Origin: Halichondria panicea | Lineage: Eukaryota; Porifera; Demospongiae; Suberitida; Halichondriidae | DNA length: 64,000 bases | Direction: 5' to 3' | Assembly: GCF_963675165.1 (NCBI RefSeq) | Contig: NC_087377.1 | Coordinates: 16,906,518 to 16,970,517 of the forward strand | Shown: positions 51,458 to 62,529 of the stretch, piece after piece | How the letters are laid out: each line of letters opens with the position of its first letter | Position numbering within the stretch: position 1 is the first letter of the stretch | The notes under the pieces: model-generated | Seen by the model: only the letters and a program-made list of their open reading frames with translations | Told to the model about the DNA's origin: nothing | Databases searched by the model: none | Translations under genes and position numbers: made by a program

Positions 51458-53128
51458 CAGTTGATTTCTTTTGTATAAGCGATTAATTAGTTATTGTAAT
51501 ATGTTGTGCATTGTTAACAATCTTTTTGAAAAAAGTTTTCTAATTAAGTTCACATATTTCGTTTATTTCTGTTGATTTCTTCTGTATAAGTGCTAATTAC
51601 CGTATAGCGCGAAATTTTTAAAGCATTTATATTTTGTGGATAGGCCTCTTTTCGTTGCACAATGTTCGCGGAATGACTGCTTACCGGAAGCCACGCCTTA
51701 AATATTTGCACGTTATAAGCAGGTAAGAGAAAATTAAGTTGCAACAGAATTTTATCGCATATAATTATAGTTATTATGATGACATGAAGTGGTACATACA
51801 TAATTACATTGCCAGAAAATAGTACAAAAACAGACAAAATAATATTTAACAGTCTCATAACAAGTTCAAGTCCTTGGTTGGGGTCTTGTCCGAGGGTAGG
51901 GTGGACGCCTTCTCCCAGAATACAAAGTCTATCTCCTCTTCCGAGTCAGACAGTGAGGGGTGGGGCTCGGGAACTGAGGGGTTAAAGAGTCACATGATCA
52001 TAGTCACACTGAGTGGCCAGTTTACGTGAGGCCCCTCTCTTTCTTAGCAGCATAGTAGGCTTATCTTTTCCGGCCCCCAGTTATCCTAATGGAACTGAGG
52101 GGTTAAAGAGTCACACGGTCATAGTCACACTAAGTGGCCTTCTTAGCAGCATAGTACGCCTAAAGGTGTGTGTGTGTGTGTGTGGGGGGGGGGGGGTCGT
52201 ACATGATTGTACATTGCACACCTCAAATAGGACACACTATAGCTGACCTTGAATGACTTTAAGGGACTCTACAAAGTATGACACAAATGCATTTTCCAGC
52301 TAATGTACTCTGTACCTCTACCTCCATTCTCAGTGCCTCTTCTTGTCTCCTCAACACTTGGCCGGGCTGAAAAATGGCCGCATAACTGGGGGCCGGAAAA
52401 GATGAGGGGCGGAAAAATCAAACAATAGTACAGAAGACAAATCGATCAGTCAATCTACAATTAGAACTAGAGCACTGAAGTGCTACCCTCGGCAGTGTCC
52501 TGTAGCCAGGATAAACAACACATGGACACATTCAAACTGGTAGTGTGATGAAGGGTCTGGTACACGTACTGTACAATGTCATGTACAAATATTGTGAGCT
52601 AGTGTTCTCAATTGACACACGTTTCCCTGTACACACCTAAACTGCATACATTGAAGCATACCTTGTATACAAGTGCATGTACATACAGACTAGTAAGCAT
52701 GCTAGGTTCCCATTCTTTGTACTGTACATTTAATAGTACACAGTCAACTCATTGCACTGCATAACTACACATTATACACACGTACCTTGTTCTGGATGAA
52801 GGTTCTTCTCAATGCCAGCTAATGGTTAGCTCATGCACAAGCAGTCGATTACCAGGCCAACTTTCTAGGAAGTGCGGCTTGAGATGGAGGCTAGGCTGCA
52901 CATAATTATAATGGGCGTGGTTTATATATAAATGGGCGTGGCTATGTTCACAACAAATTTTATTTTATGCTCACTGTATGTTCAATAAGACACAAATATC
53001 ATGTATAAAAACTATGTATACATAATAATACTGACAATGTAGCTATAGTAAGTGAAGGAGATATTACTAAAAAACACACGTTAAAACTAGAACAGTATAA
53101 ACAGTCCACAATTATAATATACTGTACA
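51458..53128. other. Spacer after unit F with intact RAG-element target site
   Basis: 51600-51725 repeats the B-spacer element. A minus-strand JIP-like terminal exon copy (about 51855-51990), local duplication and GT/G run (about 52160-52195) follow, as after unit D. About 52795-52830 contains the uninterrupted equivalent of the RAG1-like insertion site. The copy has no gene of its own. Confidence 0.5.
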
Positions 53129-53887
53129 CTACTGTTGAGAGGATTGGTCCACCGTTTCCATAGACATTGAATCTTGCCCGGGGCTACCAGCACTTGAGTT
53201 GCTTGTGAGCACATTCTGAGCCAGAATGAGAGTGTTGAGCAGACTAGCAGCAGCCGCGGCAGAGAGACCACCACCACCACCACCGCCATTGTTGTTGGCT
53301 TGTGACAGCATGGAGGATTTCGGTACAGGAGTGGACGGAGAAGTGGTCGTGCTCGCAATGGAGGATAGAGTTTGTACGAGTGAGCTTAAGAGTGGTGTGT
53401 TTGGATTAGAGGCTCCAGTCGGCAGCGATGATTGTTGTTGTAGGGATGAGACTCAACTGGGTGTGGGAAGAACAACAACAACTGGTAATTATCGTGTTTA
53501 GGGCATGTACAATGAAGCTGAGCCAATTGGCAAAATGAATGAACCTTGACCTCACACACACACACACACGTACACCTACTGTACAGTCAAGGCATACTTA
53601 ATTATTAAGACGTTACAGCATGGATGAATAGCCTCCACACAACAAATAAGTCATTAGTTTTAGAAGTGGCAGATTTGATGTTAAAGCTTCGTAACTGTAC
53701 TTTGTGGGAAATGCTTCTATTTGATTATGACCACGTACGTACATGTACATCTGTTGTACACTATAACTTTCAGTATGGAATTTGCAGCACCTTCATTGTG
53801 TGTAGCCTTCCTCTGAGCTTCCCTGTTGGCGGCCATATCTCCAGACCTGCAAACCAACCACCATAATAACAACACTCCTCACAGTTA

Positions 53888-54070
53888 CCGTATTACTAGA
53901 ATGTTTACGAGCATAATTATGCGAATTTTTAAACAATAAAATTGCAAAACCTAATTTTGGGTAAATACACACGATCCTTGCCAGAACGCAATAGTTAGAT
54001 CGCAAAGGGTTGCCGATTTGGCTGATTCGCAAAGGTTTTTCACCAACAGCAAAATATTCTAGTAATACGG
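53888..54070. mobile_element. 183-bp MITE in USF-like intron
   Basis: The ends are CCGTATTACTAGAAT and ATTCTAGTAATACGG. The left flank is TA; the right flank reads TG, whereas the paralogous copy at 63626-63831 has TA on both sides. The interior is diverged between the two copies, which sit at the same intron position and were therefore duplicated with the gene. Confidence 0.85.
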
Positions 54071-54720
54071 TGTGTAGCAAGAATGATGCTTTCCCTAACA
54101 CATACTGTCATACATGTTATGCAGAGGTAGGCAATCACATGAACTGTGTACTCACAACTGCATTTGAACGATGGGGTCGGCCGTGTGATAATCCATAGTT
54201 GATATCCCGCTCATCTTGGGTGCTATAGGTCGACCCATTGCATGCAGTATCTCAGCACTACTGGATGGTGGGATCATCACATACAGAGGACCTCAACGCA
54301 CACAACAACATAGTAAAAACTGACTATTTTTCAACACCACTTCCAAGAAACCTTATTTTATAATTATTTTATATCAAACATTAGCAATAATACTCATGGT
54401 TCTACATGTAATTAGTATGTACAAGCACTTGGATAACTTATCGAGGCCTATAACTTTTGGATTTGGCAAAAAAGCAATCGTCACACTGATAAATTTGGTA
54501 TTCTTTATTCACCATTAATTTTTGGCCAGACTCTGAACCAGATGAGGTGCTCCTAGTGATGAGGAACTGAGATGAGGGGGTGGTCTGTCCACCTTGCTGC
54601 ATCTGGATGAGGGCGTGGCCTATAGCGTTGAGGGTGGATCCATCCTCAGAGGTCATGTCAGAGGGCAAACCATCATCGCTAGTTAGCGTGTGGATCTCCT
54701 GTGTGAGTGGGCAGGAACAA

Positions 54721-54722
<2 letters not shown>

Positions 54723-54760
<38 letters not shown>
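54723..54760. repeat. (GT)n microsatellite
   Basis: A pure GT run next to the CACACAG acceptor of a USF-like exon; a shorter version lies at about 5281-5304. Confidence 0.95.
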
Positions 54761-55976
54761 CGTTATTTGGGAGGTAGTTACCATCATGCAAATTCTAACC
54801 ATGTAATACAAAAGCGAAAATAGTACAAAAACGAAACGTCTTAGAAGCCAGATACTTTAAAAAAGCGTTTTTAAGCGCTCGCTAGTTTTTAGTTTTTATA
54901 TGTTACTTGGTGTGAAGTGTGTGTGTGTGTGTTACCTGGGTATCATGCACAAGGCCAAAGTTAGGGCCCAAGTTACTGGCCTGTAGCTGCTCCACACTCT
55001 CCCCATCATCACTCTGACTTATCTCTATCTCAAACTGTGAACTGGGTACCACCTCTTCAGTAGCGATAGTAACCGTCTCCACGTCGGTCGGCTCTGTCCC
55101 TACGTGTAGTATCTCTGTATTAAAACAGTTTTTAAGTGTTTGCTTTTATGTTACTTGGTGTAAACTCTGTGTGGGTACATACCTGGGTATCATGCACAAG
55201 ACCAAAGTTAGGGTCCATATTATAACCAACTACACATTATACACAAGTACCGTACTTGTTCAATTTAAGGCGACCCTCCAAATATGCGACACCCTCGATC
55301 TTAGGTAATTTTCTGACCTCTAAAAGTAGTATGTTGCGTCCTAAATAGAGGTCAGACCACAGCCTCGATTCCATGCCGCTAGAAACAATATAATTTTAAG
55401 CATCCTATAATCGAGGATAGTAGAGTCACCTCCAATTAGATACGACCCTCTAAATATGCAACACCAGGAATTTTTCTAAACCTCCAAAAAGAAATGACCT
55501 CTCGTTTTGTAATTTAATATTTATGAATAACTGTACCTTGTTAATGTTCTTGATGAAGGTTCCTCAGTAGTCCCTGTCCATGGACTCATGTCTTCAGCCT
55601 CCACCAATACAGACAAATAGTCTGACCACTTGCTTAGAGCTTCAAAACTGACAGCACAATTTCTCTAGCTCTAGAAGTGAAAGACCAGCCACGTGGTTTA
55701 GCAATGTTATCGCACGTGACAGCTATTGTTTATTCTGCAGAGAAAGAGGGTGGGTCTCGTTGTAGCTGAGCTAGCTGTTGTCCTGTATTTCTGTATCGTG
55801 CCTGGTATCAAGCTGTGAAGATACTGTAGCTCTGGATTATTATCAGTAAGTGCAGACAGCACTGTTTTATTTTCTGCATATAGATCTACGGTAGTTTTGA
55901 TGATATAATTTGCACACACCAAATATTGATACATAATTACATGACCTTTATATCAATTTCACACTCTACAGAGAAG

Positions 55977-56408
55977 ATGTCTGACTATCTCACAATAGCA
56001 GATCTAGGAGATCTATACATAGCTACGTTTGATGCTCGAATCAAGTGGCGAAACTTCTTGCTTGTTCTTAAAATACCCTCGGATACCATCGATAGCATTG
56101 GGAAAGATTGGAGCAACAATCCTGATGACTGCTATCGTGAGGGTTTGAAAGAATGGCTGAAAGGTGGTGAGAGAAGCTGGGAAGATGTTTTCAAAGCTTT
56201 GTCAAGTCCTATTGTGGGCCACAGTGACATAGCCAGGACCATCGAGAAAGATCATCTACAGTCTACTGATGCAAGCAATCCTACTGATGTGAAGTCAGAG
56301 GGTAAGTACTAGTTCAGCACAGGAATGCATATCTCACACATGATGCATATTTTGTTAGCTAGCTACTATAATATTCACCCGGGTCCCCCTCATAAACACA
56401 CACACACA

Positions 56409-56470
<62 letters not shown>

Positions 56471-59197
56471 GTTTTTACAGTTGACGAAAATCACCAGAAG
56501 ATCAACGATGATTTAACAGTTTTCCTAGACGAGCTACTAGGTAAAGGTGCATTTGGAGCAGTCTTTAAAGGCAGCTACAAGGGCGAGATTTGTGCAGTCA
56601 AACTTCTAATTTATGAAGCTGTAGAAATGCAGACAGGTTTCCCAGTCGGCAAAAGTGAAGAAGCCAGCAAAGCATCTGATCGTGAGTGTGAGTATCTCCA
56701 GTCACTCCAGCACCCAAACGTTGTTCTGTATTTGTCGACTGCCAAGCACCCCAAATCAGGTGATACAATCCTTGTTGTTGAGCTGATGGATTGTAGTCTG
56801 AGATCCTATTTCTCCAGCCTTGATAAAGAGTCCCTCACTAGCGAATGTGAAATTAGCCTCTCCAAAGACATGGCTTGTGGTCTGGCCTACATTCACAGCA
56901 AGCAGATTATCCACCGTGACCTCTGTGGCGATAACGTCTTGCTGAAGCTAACACAGCCAGTGCCTGTCGCAAAAATTTCCGACTTTGGCATGTCACGGCT
57001 ATGTGATTTCTCCGAGCTTAGCCACACCCTCACAGCCATTGATCACCGTAAGGGGTATCTACCTCTCGAGGCTCCTCAAAGGAATTACGATAATAGCGTC
57101 GATGTTTTTTCCCTTGGGGCGATTATGGTACAGATTGTTTGCAAGCTGAAGACGATCAAATCTGTGGAAGATCGATCATTCCATGTTGCCCAGGTCCCTC
57201 ACACACACAGGTTGAGGAAGCTTATCGACAGTTGCTTGCAAGAAGACATGAGGAGGAGACCATCTGCCAGGGACATCTGTGAGTTAATTAAATAATTAAT
57301 GTGTTGTACATTTTACCGCAAATAATTTGTGAGTCAATTGTGTCTTGTACAATTCCAAAATTTTGTTCGGAAAAAGTTCCTTATTGAAGATTTAACTTTT
57401 ACTTTAGATGTTTCACTGACAAACGACTCTGGCACAGTGGAGGCAACAAAGAGGGAGTCCAAGGACACTCAAGTAAATCAACTTTTACATCAAGTATCTG
57501 AGAAAGACACTCATTCACAAGCATCTATCGATCGGCTTCAAGCTGATCAAGTTTGTGGACTAGAAGAAGTGACCACTCCTCAACAAGAACAGTTTGAAGT
57601 TCAACCCAGAGAAATTGATCATCTAGTGAAGTCTCTACAGATACAACCTCGGGAGGACACTCAACCAGATAATTACTTGACTGCAGATGTTGACCTGACA
57701 AGTGGCTCGGACCCAGTGGAGGCAACAAAGAAGGAGTCAAAGGACACTAAACAAGTCAAGAAGGTGGGTGCGTACATGTAGTGTGATAATGAGATTCCCA
57801 CAGCAACAATAGTATTGTACCTTAACATGCATGGATGCTGTCTCATGTGTTAAGCCGTAACTACACATCCGTTTGAGTGTGCCTATAATTATGTACTTCC
57901 TTTAGCGTAAATTGTTGCTTGTTCTTGTTCTGTTGTAGAATTTTCACTAATGATATTCACGTCTGTGTTTTAGATTTCCACCAACGTTCCCCTGTACAGG
58001 CACACCGGGAACAAATTCAGCACAAAGATGCTGAGCTAGTCAGGAGAGACGCCATCATTCAACAGCAGAGACAGGTGAGACAAAATACACCATTATATTA
58101 TTGCAGAGCTATAGTAGAAGCTTTGATCTCTTATAATCGTACTGTACATTCTATTAGACTGGTGGGCGTGGCCTCTTAAGCTAATTAGAGAAAGTGATTT
58201 AGTGTGCATGCAATTATTGCTACAAGTAACACTCGCTTGTTAGTAGACACTATCCTAATTACACTCATTCATTATTCAGGGTCCCCCTCCCAGAGAGTTG
58301 AGACCTCCACTCACTCTGAAATGGAAAAGAGGAAAAGACATGCCAATCAAAATGGGTGACGACGTACAGAGTGTTGTTATCGGTGACACGGTGTATGTTG
58401 GTGGAGGTACTGCAGACAATGATCGTGACTGTACAGTGATGAAGCTCGAGCAAGATCAATGGACCAAACTACCAGAGTACACTGCCTATTGGTTCGCTAT
58501 GACATCACTCGCTAATCGACTAGTGCTGGTGGGAGGAAGTGATCCAAGAAATAGCAAACTCACCAATCAGCTTGCAGTGTTTGAGTCAGGGGAATGGACT
58601 CACCCGTACCCACCAATGAACATTCCTCGTGAATCCTCAACGGCTGTCTCCTTTAACAACCACATCATTGTAGCTGGTGGGCATGATGATAAAAGACGTA
58701 CCTCCTCTGTGGAGGTGATGGACGTGGCATCAAGAAGATGGTACATTGCTCAGTCACTACCTAACCCACGATCAGAACTGAAATCAACTCTCATAGGAAA
58801 CACCCTCTACCTAATAGGAGGGTTCGATCACACTGGGGCAACCAAGACAGTGTACCACGTCGACCTCAATGAACTCATTGCAAAGACCCTTTCCAACCTG
58901 GACACACCCACTCCCTGGCAGACCTTACAGGAAGTACCACTCGAGTTCTCAGCTCCTCTCAGTATTGGGAGGTCACTATTAGCCGTTGGTGGATGGGACG
59001 GAGACAACTCAAGTTCATCGATCTACCTCTACCAGCCTGACACCAGGAGGTGGGTGAAAGTGGGAGACCTGCCTACTGCACGAGAGTGCTGCACATGCTC
59101 AGTACTTCCTAGTGGAGAAGTCATTGTAGCTGGAGGACAGACAGCAATTAATCATTATATTCGAACTGTTGATTTCTTCTCTATAAGTGCTAATTAG
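55977..59197 (+). CDS. Unit G: Death - TKL-like kinase - extended linker - Kelch protein
   Basis: Five exons: 55977-56301, 56481-57278, 57408-57763, 58000-58074 and 58280-59197, giving about 823 residues. The Death domain is intact. Kinase motifs: LLGKGAFGAV, CAVK, HRDLCGDN, DFGMSR; the activation segment is unusual (CDFSELSHTL...DHRKGYLPLEAPQ) and three residues shorter than in A. The linker exon is 356 bp against 77 bp in A, because its core (SLTNDSGTVEATKRESKDTQ, then LTSGSDPVEATKKESKDTK) is duplicated around a Gln/Glu-rich helical stretch. Six Kelch blades are present, the fifth loop shortened (GGWDGDN). The USF-like gene lies head-to-head upstream. This appears to be a complete gene. Confidence 0.85.
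56396..56468 (+). repeat. (CA)n microsatellite in intron 1 of unit G
   Basis: A CA run with one GTGA interruption, at the same position as in units A and B. Confidence 0.97.
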
Positions 59198-60113
59198 TTA
59201 TTTTGTTAATTGTTTCTCTTTAATTGTGCGATGAGTTTATAACGATATTGATATTCTTTTTATCATGTTGAGAAAATTAAGTTGCAACAGAATTTTATCG
59301 CATATAATTATAGTTATTATGATGACATGAAGTGGTACATACATAATTACATTGCCAGAAAATAGTACAAAAACAAACAAAATAATATTTAACAGTCTCA
59401 TAACAAGTTCAGGTCCTTGGTTGGGGTCTTGTCCGAGGGTAGGGTGGACGCCTTCTCCCAGAATCCAAAGTCTATCTCCTCTTCCGAGTCAGACAGTGAG
59501 GGGTGGGGCTCGGGAACTGAAGGGTTAAAGAGTCACATGATCATAGTCACACTAAGTGGCCAGTTTACGTGAGGTCCCTCTCTTTCTTAGCAGCATAGTA
59601 GGCCTAAAGGTGTGTGTGTGTGGGGGGTCGTATGATTGTACATTGCACACCTTCAAATAGAAACCAGAGGACTAGAGCACTGAAGTGTTACCCTCGGCTG
59701 TTGACATAAATAATAAAGATCTATAGAAACCAGAGGAGTGTTATACAATAGTATATATGATCTGGCTAAGCAGCAAGTAACGGGAGCAATAAAATAAAAC
59801 TAGGCTATAGGCTGAAACTTTTGAGAACGAGTTTTAGTAGAATCATAACACTAATAGTATCTTATTGCACTAGATTATAATCTTACTTCAAGATATACAG
59901 TGAAACAGTATAGCTGTACTCTAGAGGTGGCATAGGTCCGCTATGGAGTCCATTAATTAACCTGACTGTATTCTATAATAATCTCTATAGAGTGACTAGA
60001 ATAAGAAAAGCTTCACTACAACTCTACACACTAACTGACGTGACACAACTCACTAGTCGAGCCACTTTGATTTCTTGCTCGTGGACTTAAACAGAGCCGA
60101 GTCAGCACTCATC
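59198..60113 (-). pseudogene. JIP3/4-like terminal exons, G spacer
   Basis: About 59398-59520 is the acidic terminal exon (SDSEEEIDFGFWEKAS). 60053-60113 is the terminal exon with the TTGCACAG acceptor, ending SKKSKWLD. The helical block between them is deleted (about 59655), unlike A and B spacers. Confidence 0.45.
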
Positions 60114-60305
60114 CTGTGCAACAGAGAAACATTATTATTAATCATTGTTAGTACAAATACACAGTGTTAGTATGTATTAGCCTTTGATTGCATGAACACT
60201 AATTATCCGCTCATGCAAGCGTGTAATCAGAGACCAATTGCTTGAGCTGCACTGCACCTGTCGAACCTCCTCTGGATACACAGTGTTAGCATGTATTAGC
60301 ATACA

Positions 60306-60515
60306 TTGATAGAGGCGATCAAGAAAGCGAAAAACCTGGCTGCTTCAATTCCCAGTATCAATAGCTTGCCGTTCGAATGTCCTCTGTGCCGAAGAGCGTC
60401 AAGTGTGAAAGAATTTGAAGGTGATTTGATTGAGGCAAATTGCCCAAAGTGTGAGCATAAATTCAGGCCTACAAATGATGACCTTGTGAAGAGTCTGTAC
60501 CTTAGAAATCTTTAA
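60306..60515 (+). CDS. Small zinc-ribbon-like protein, hypothetical
   Basis: A 69-codon open frame with CPLC and, 25 residues later, CPKC, flanked by charged residues (FECPLCRRASSVKEFEGD...ANCPKCEHKF). The two Cys pairs would suit a zinc ribbon. It has no partner in the other spacers, so it arrived with the 60.3-61.56 kb segment unique to this spacer. It may be only an exon of a larger gene; no splice partner was identified. I do not recognise the family. Confidence 0.4.
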   Translation: MIEAIKKAKNLAASIPSINSLPFECPLCRRASSVKEFEGDLIEANCPKCEHKFRPTNDDLVKSLYLRNL

Positions 60516-61640
60516 TCAGACTGATTTAACTGTCTCTTAGTATAAATTAATAGTCCTGTTTAGTTTTTTTCAAGTGTGTATAATAATTAGTTGTGTAAAT
60601 AGATTATAGACTTTAACTTCCTGTTCTGTTTGTTATTGTATGTGCATGCATTTATAGGTTCTGTTGGTTAGATTAGAAATTAGATTATGCTGTTATTTCC
60701 TGTGGTTAACTTTAGTTTTTGTTATTTTTGTGTAGTTGTTCTTTGTTCCTTTGCGCCTATAATTTATATAGCTATAGAGGGCCTGTTCCAGGTGGCTCTC
60801 TTGTGCCTCTAGCTGCTCCACTGCCTTTTGTCTCGTGCATTTGTTCTCCTTCATTTTATCAGTTATTGGTCAACTGCATAAACTAGCGACGTAACAGACG
60901 ATACACAAATAATTATTATTTTGCAGCAGATTACGGCTTTAAATTTCATGCATGCCTGCAGTAGCTAAAGCTTTAATTAGTGATATTCATGAAGCTAGAA
61001 GTCAGTGGTGGTATAAATACAATTGACACATTGTGAATGTCCTGTAACTGATGAGAAGGAGCACCCCATTTAAGAATTCATAGAGGAATTTGTATGAAAC
61101 AGTTCTATACACTATTATAGACACGCACTTCTATAAATATGTCAGTAATCTCTCTAACGTACTCTTTCGTGTATTAACTGTACTTCTCTCTCTTTATAAA
61201 TCATTATACTATCAGATTAGTATTAGCTTATAGCTATTTTTTGTTGACCTCTGGATGCACAAATTTGTTGATATAAAAAAATATGTATATAGTCTACTGT
61301 TTTCATCATTATGTCAATCCGATCATTATGAGATGGTCCTATAGGACTATATAGTATTGTTATGCATGCATGTGCATGATGCTGTACAAAACATTTTAAC
61401 GAATTATTGTTAGCCCCAACTGCTTGGGTTAGACGCCCACAAGAAGACCCATGTGCTGAGTGCCATTTGTACATGTATAAATGCATGCTTGAGGTTACGT
61501 AGCGCATGAGCATATAGCGAGTGCATCCTCATGCACACATTATTGCTATAGCTATAAAAGTGTGATTTTAGTAGCCTTGATTGGCCATGTTTAAGCGGCC
61601 TTGAATCGAGGCCATGTGTTTGTTATTATGACCGCTTTAC
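60516..61640. other. Unique non-coding segment
   Basis: No gene found. It is absent from the equivalent A-B spacer, where the flanking sequences (GCACCTGTC... at 5216 and TATTATGACCGC at 5032) are close neighbours. It is therefore inserted or rearranged material. Confidence 0.4.
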
Positions 61641-61664
61641 AAACACTACAAGATGACCCTTTAC

Positions 61665-61975
61665 CTAATCTGCTCCAATAGTGAGAGCTACTCCTCTTTG
61701 TACTCATTTCTCTCCCTCAGCACACGGGCCACCTCAAGCCTCGACACACGTATGTCCTCCTTATATATATGGCCTCTCACACTCACACTCAACTATAGGG
61801 ACACTACACACAACACATGTACTGGTATACAATATGTACGTACTTACATTATGAATACTAGAATAATCATAAAAGTCAGTTAAAGTGATACCTTTTGTGG
61901 AGAGTGAGAGCTGTTGAGCTTTGGCACTCTCCAGGAACTTGTCAAAGTCCTCCTCGTCCTGAGTCAGTGTTCTGT
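61665..61975 (-). pseudogene. JIP3/4-like coiled-coil exons
   Basis: 61892-about 61972 (minus) reads LTQDEEDFDKFLESAKAQQL and is bounded by CTACAG and AAAAG/GTATC. 61665-61759 repeats the RH2-like exon with LRERNEYKEK; one change (GGCTTGAGG for GGCTGGAGG) is visible versus 5075-5169. A second copy of the first exon lies at about 32535-32620. These are the clearest JIP3/4-like exons in the window. Flanking exons could not be chained into one open gene. Confidence 0.5.
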
Positions 61976-62529
61976 AGCCAGGATAAACCACACATGGACA
62001 CATTCAAACTGGTGGTGTGATGAAGGGTCTGGTACACGTACTGTACAATGTCATGTACAAATATTATGAGCTAGTGTTCTCAATTGACACACGTTTCCCT
62101 GTACACACCTAAACTGCATACATTAAGCATACCTTGTATACAAGTGCATGTACATACAGACTAGTAAGCACGCTAGGTTCCCATTCTTTGTACTGTACAT
62201 TTAATAGTACACAGTCGACTCATTGCACTGCATAACTACACATTATACACATGCACATACCTTGTTCTTGATAAAGGTTCATCATCAGCACAGTTTCATG
62301 TCCAGTAGCTAATGGTTAGCGCATGCGCAAGCAGTCTACACTACCAGGCCAACTTTCTAGGAAGTGCGGCTTGAGATGGAGGCTAGGCTGCACATAATTA
62401 TAATGGGCGTAGCTATGTTCACAACATTTTTTTTCTAAATTTATTATGCTCGGGTTCAATAACACAAATATCATGTATAAAACTATGTATACATAATAAT
62501 ACTGACAATGTAGCTATAGTAAGTGAAGG

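Larger units (their letters stand above)
53129..55640 (-). pseudogene. USF-like transcription factor gene, HLH-zipper deleted
   Basis: Minus-strand exons in order: about 55537-55640 (EAEDMSPWTGTTEEPS), 54936-55114 (TEEVVPSSQFEIEISQ), 54513-54698 (LNAIGHALIQMQQGGQTTP), 54156-about 54290 (YVMIPPSSSAEILHAMGRPI), 53791-53846 (NREAQRKATHNE) and a last exon to 53129 (Q/S/T-rich, poly-Ala/Gly, METVDQSSQQ end). AQRKATHNEVERRRRDRIN is the USF signature basic region, and YVMI...IAPK parallels the USF-specific region before it. Here the exon that should continue with ERRRRDRIN is missing: its acceptor and TTGAG run straight into the Q/S-rich tail. The product would keep the activation region but lack HLH and zipper. 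A MITE sits in an intron. Confidence 0.65.
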
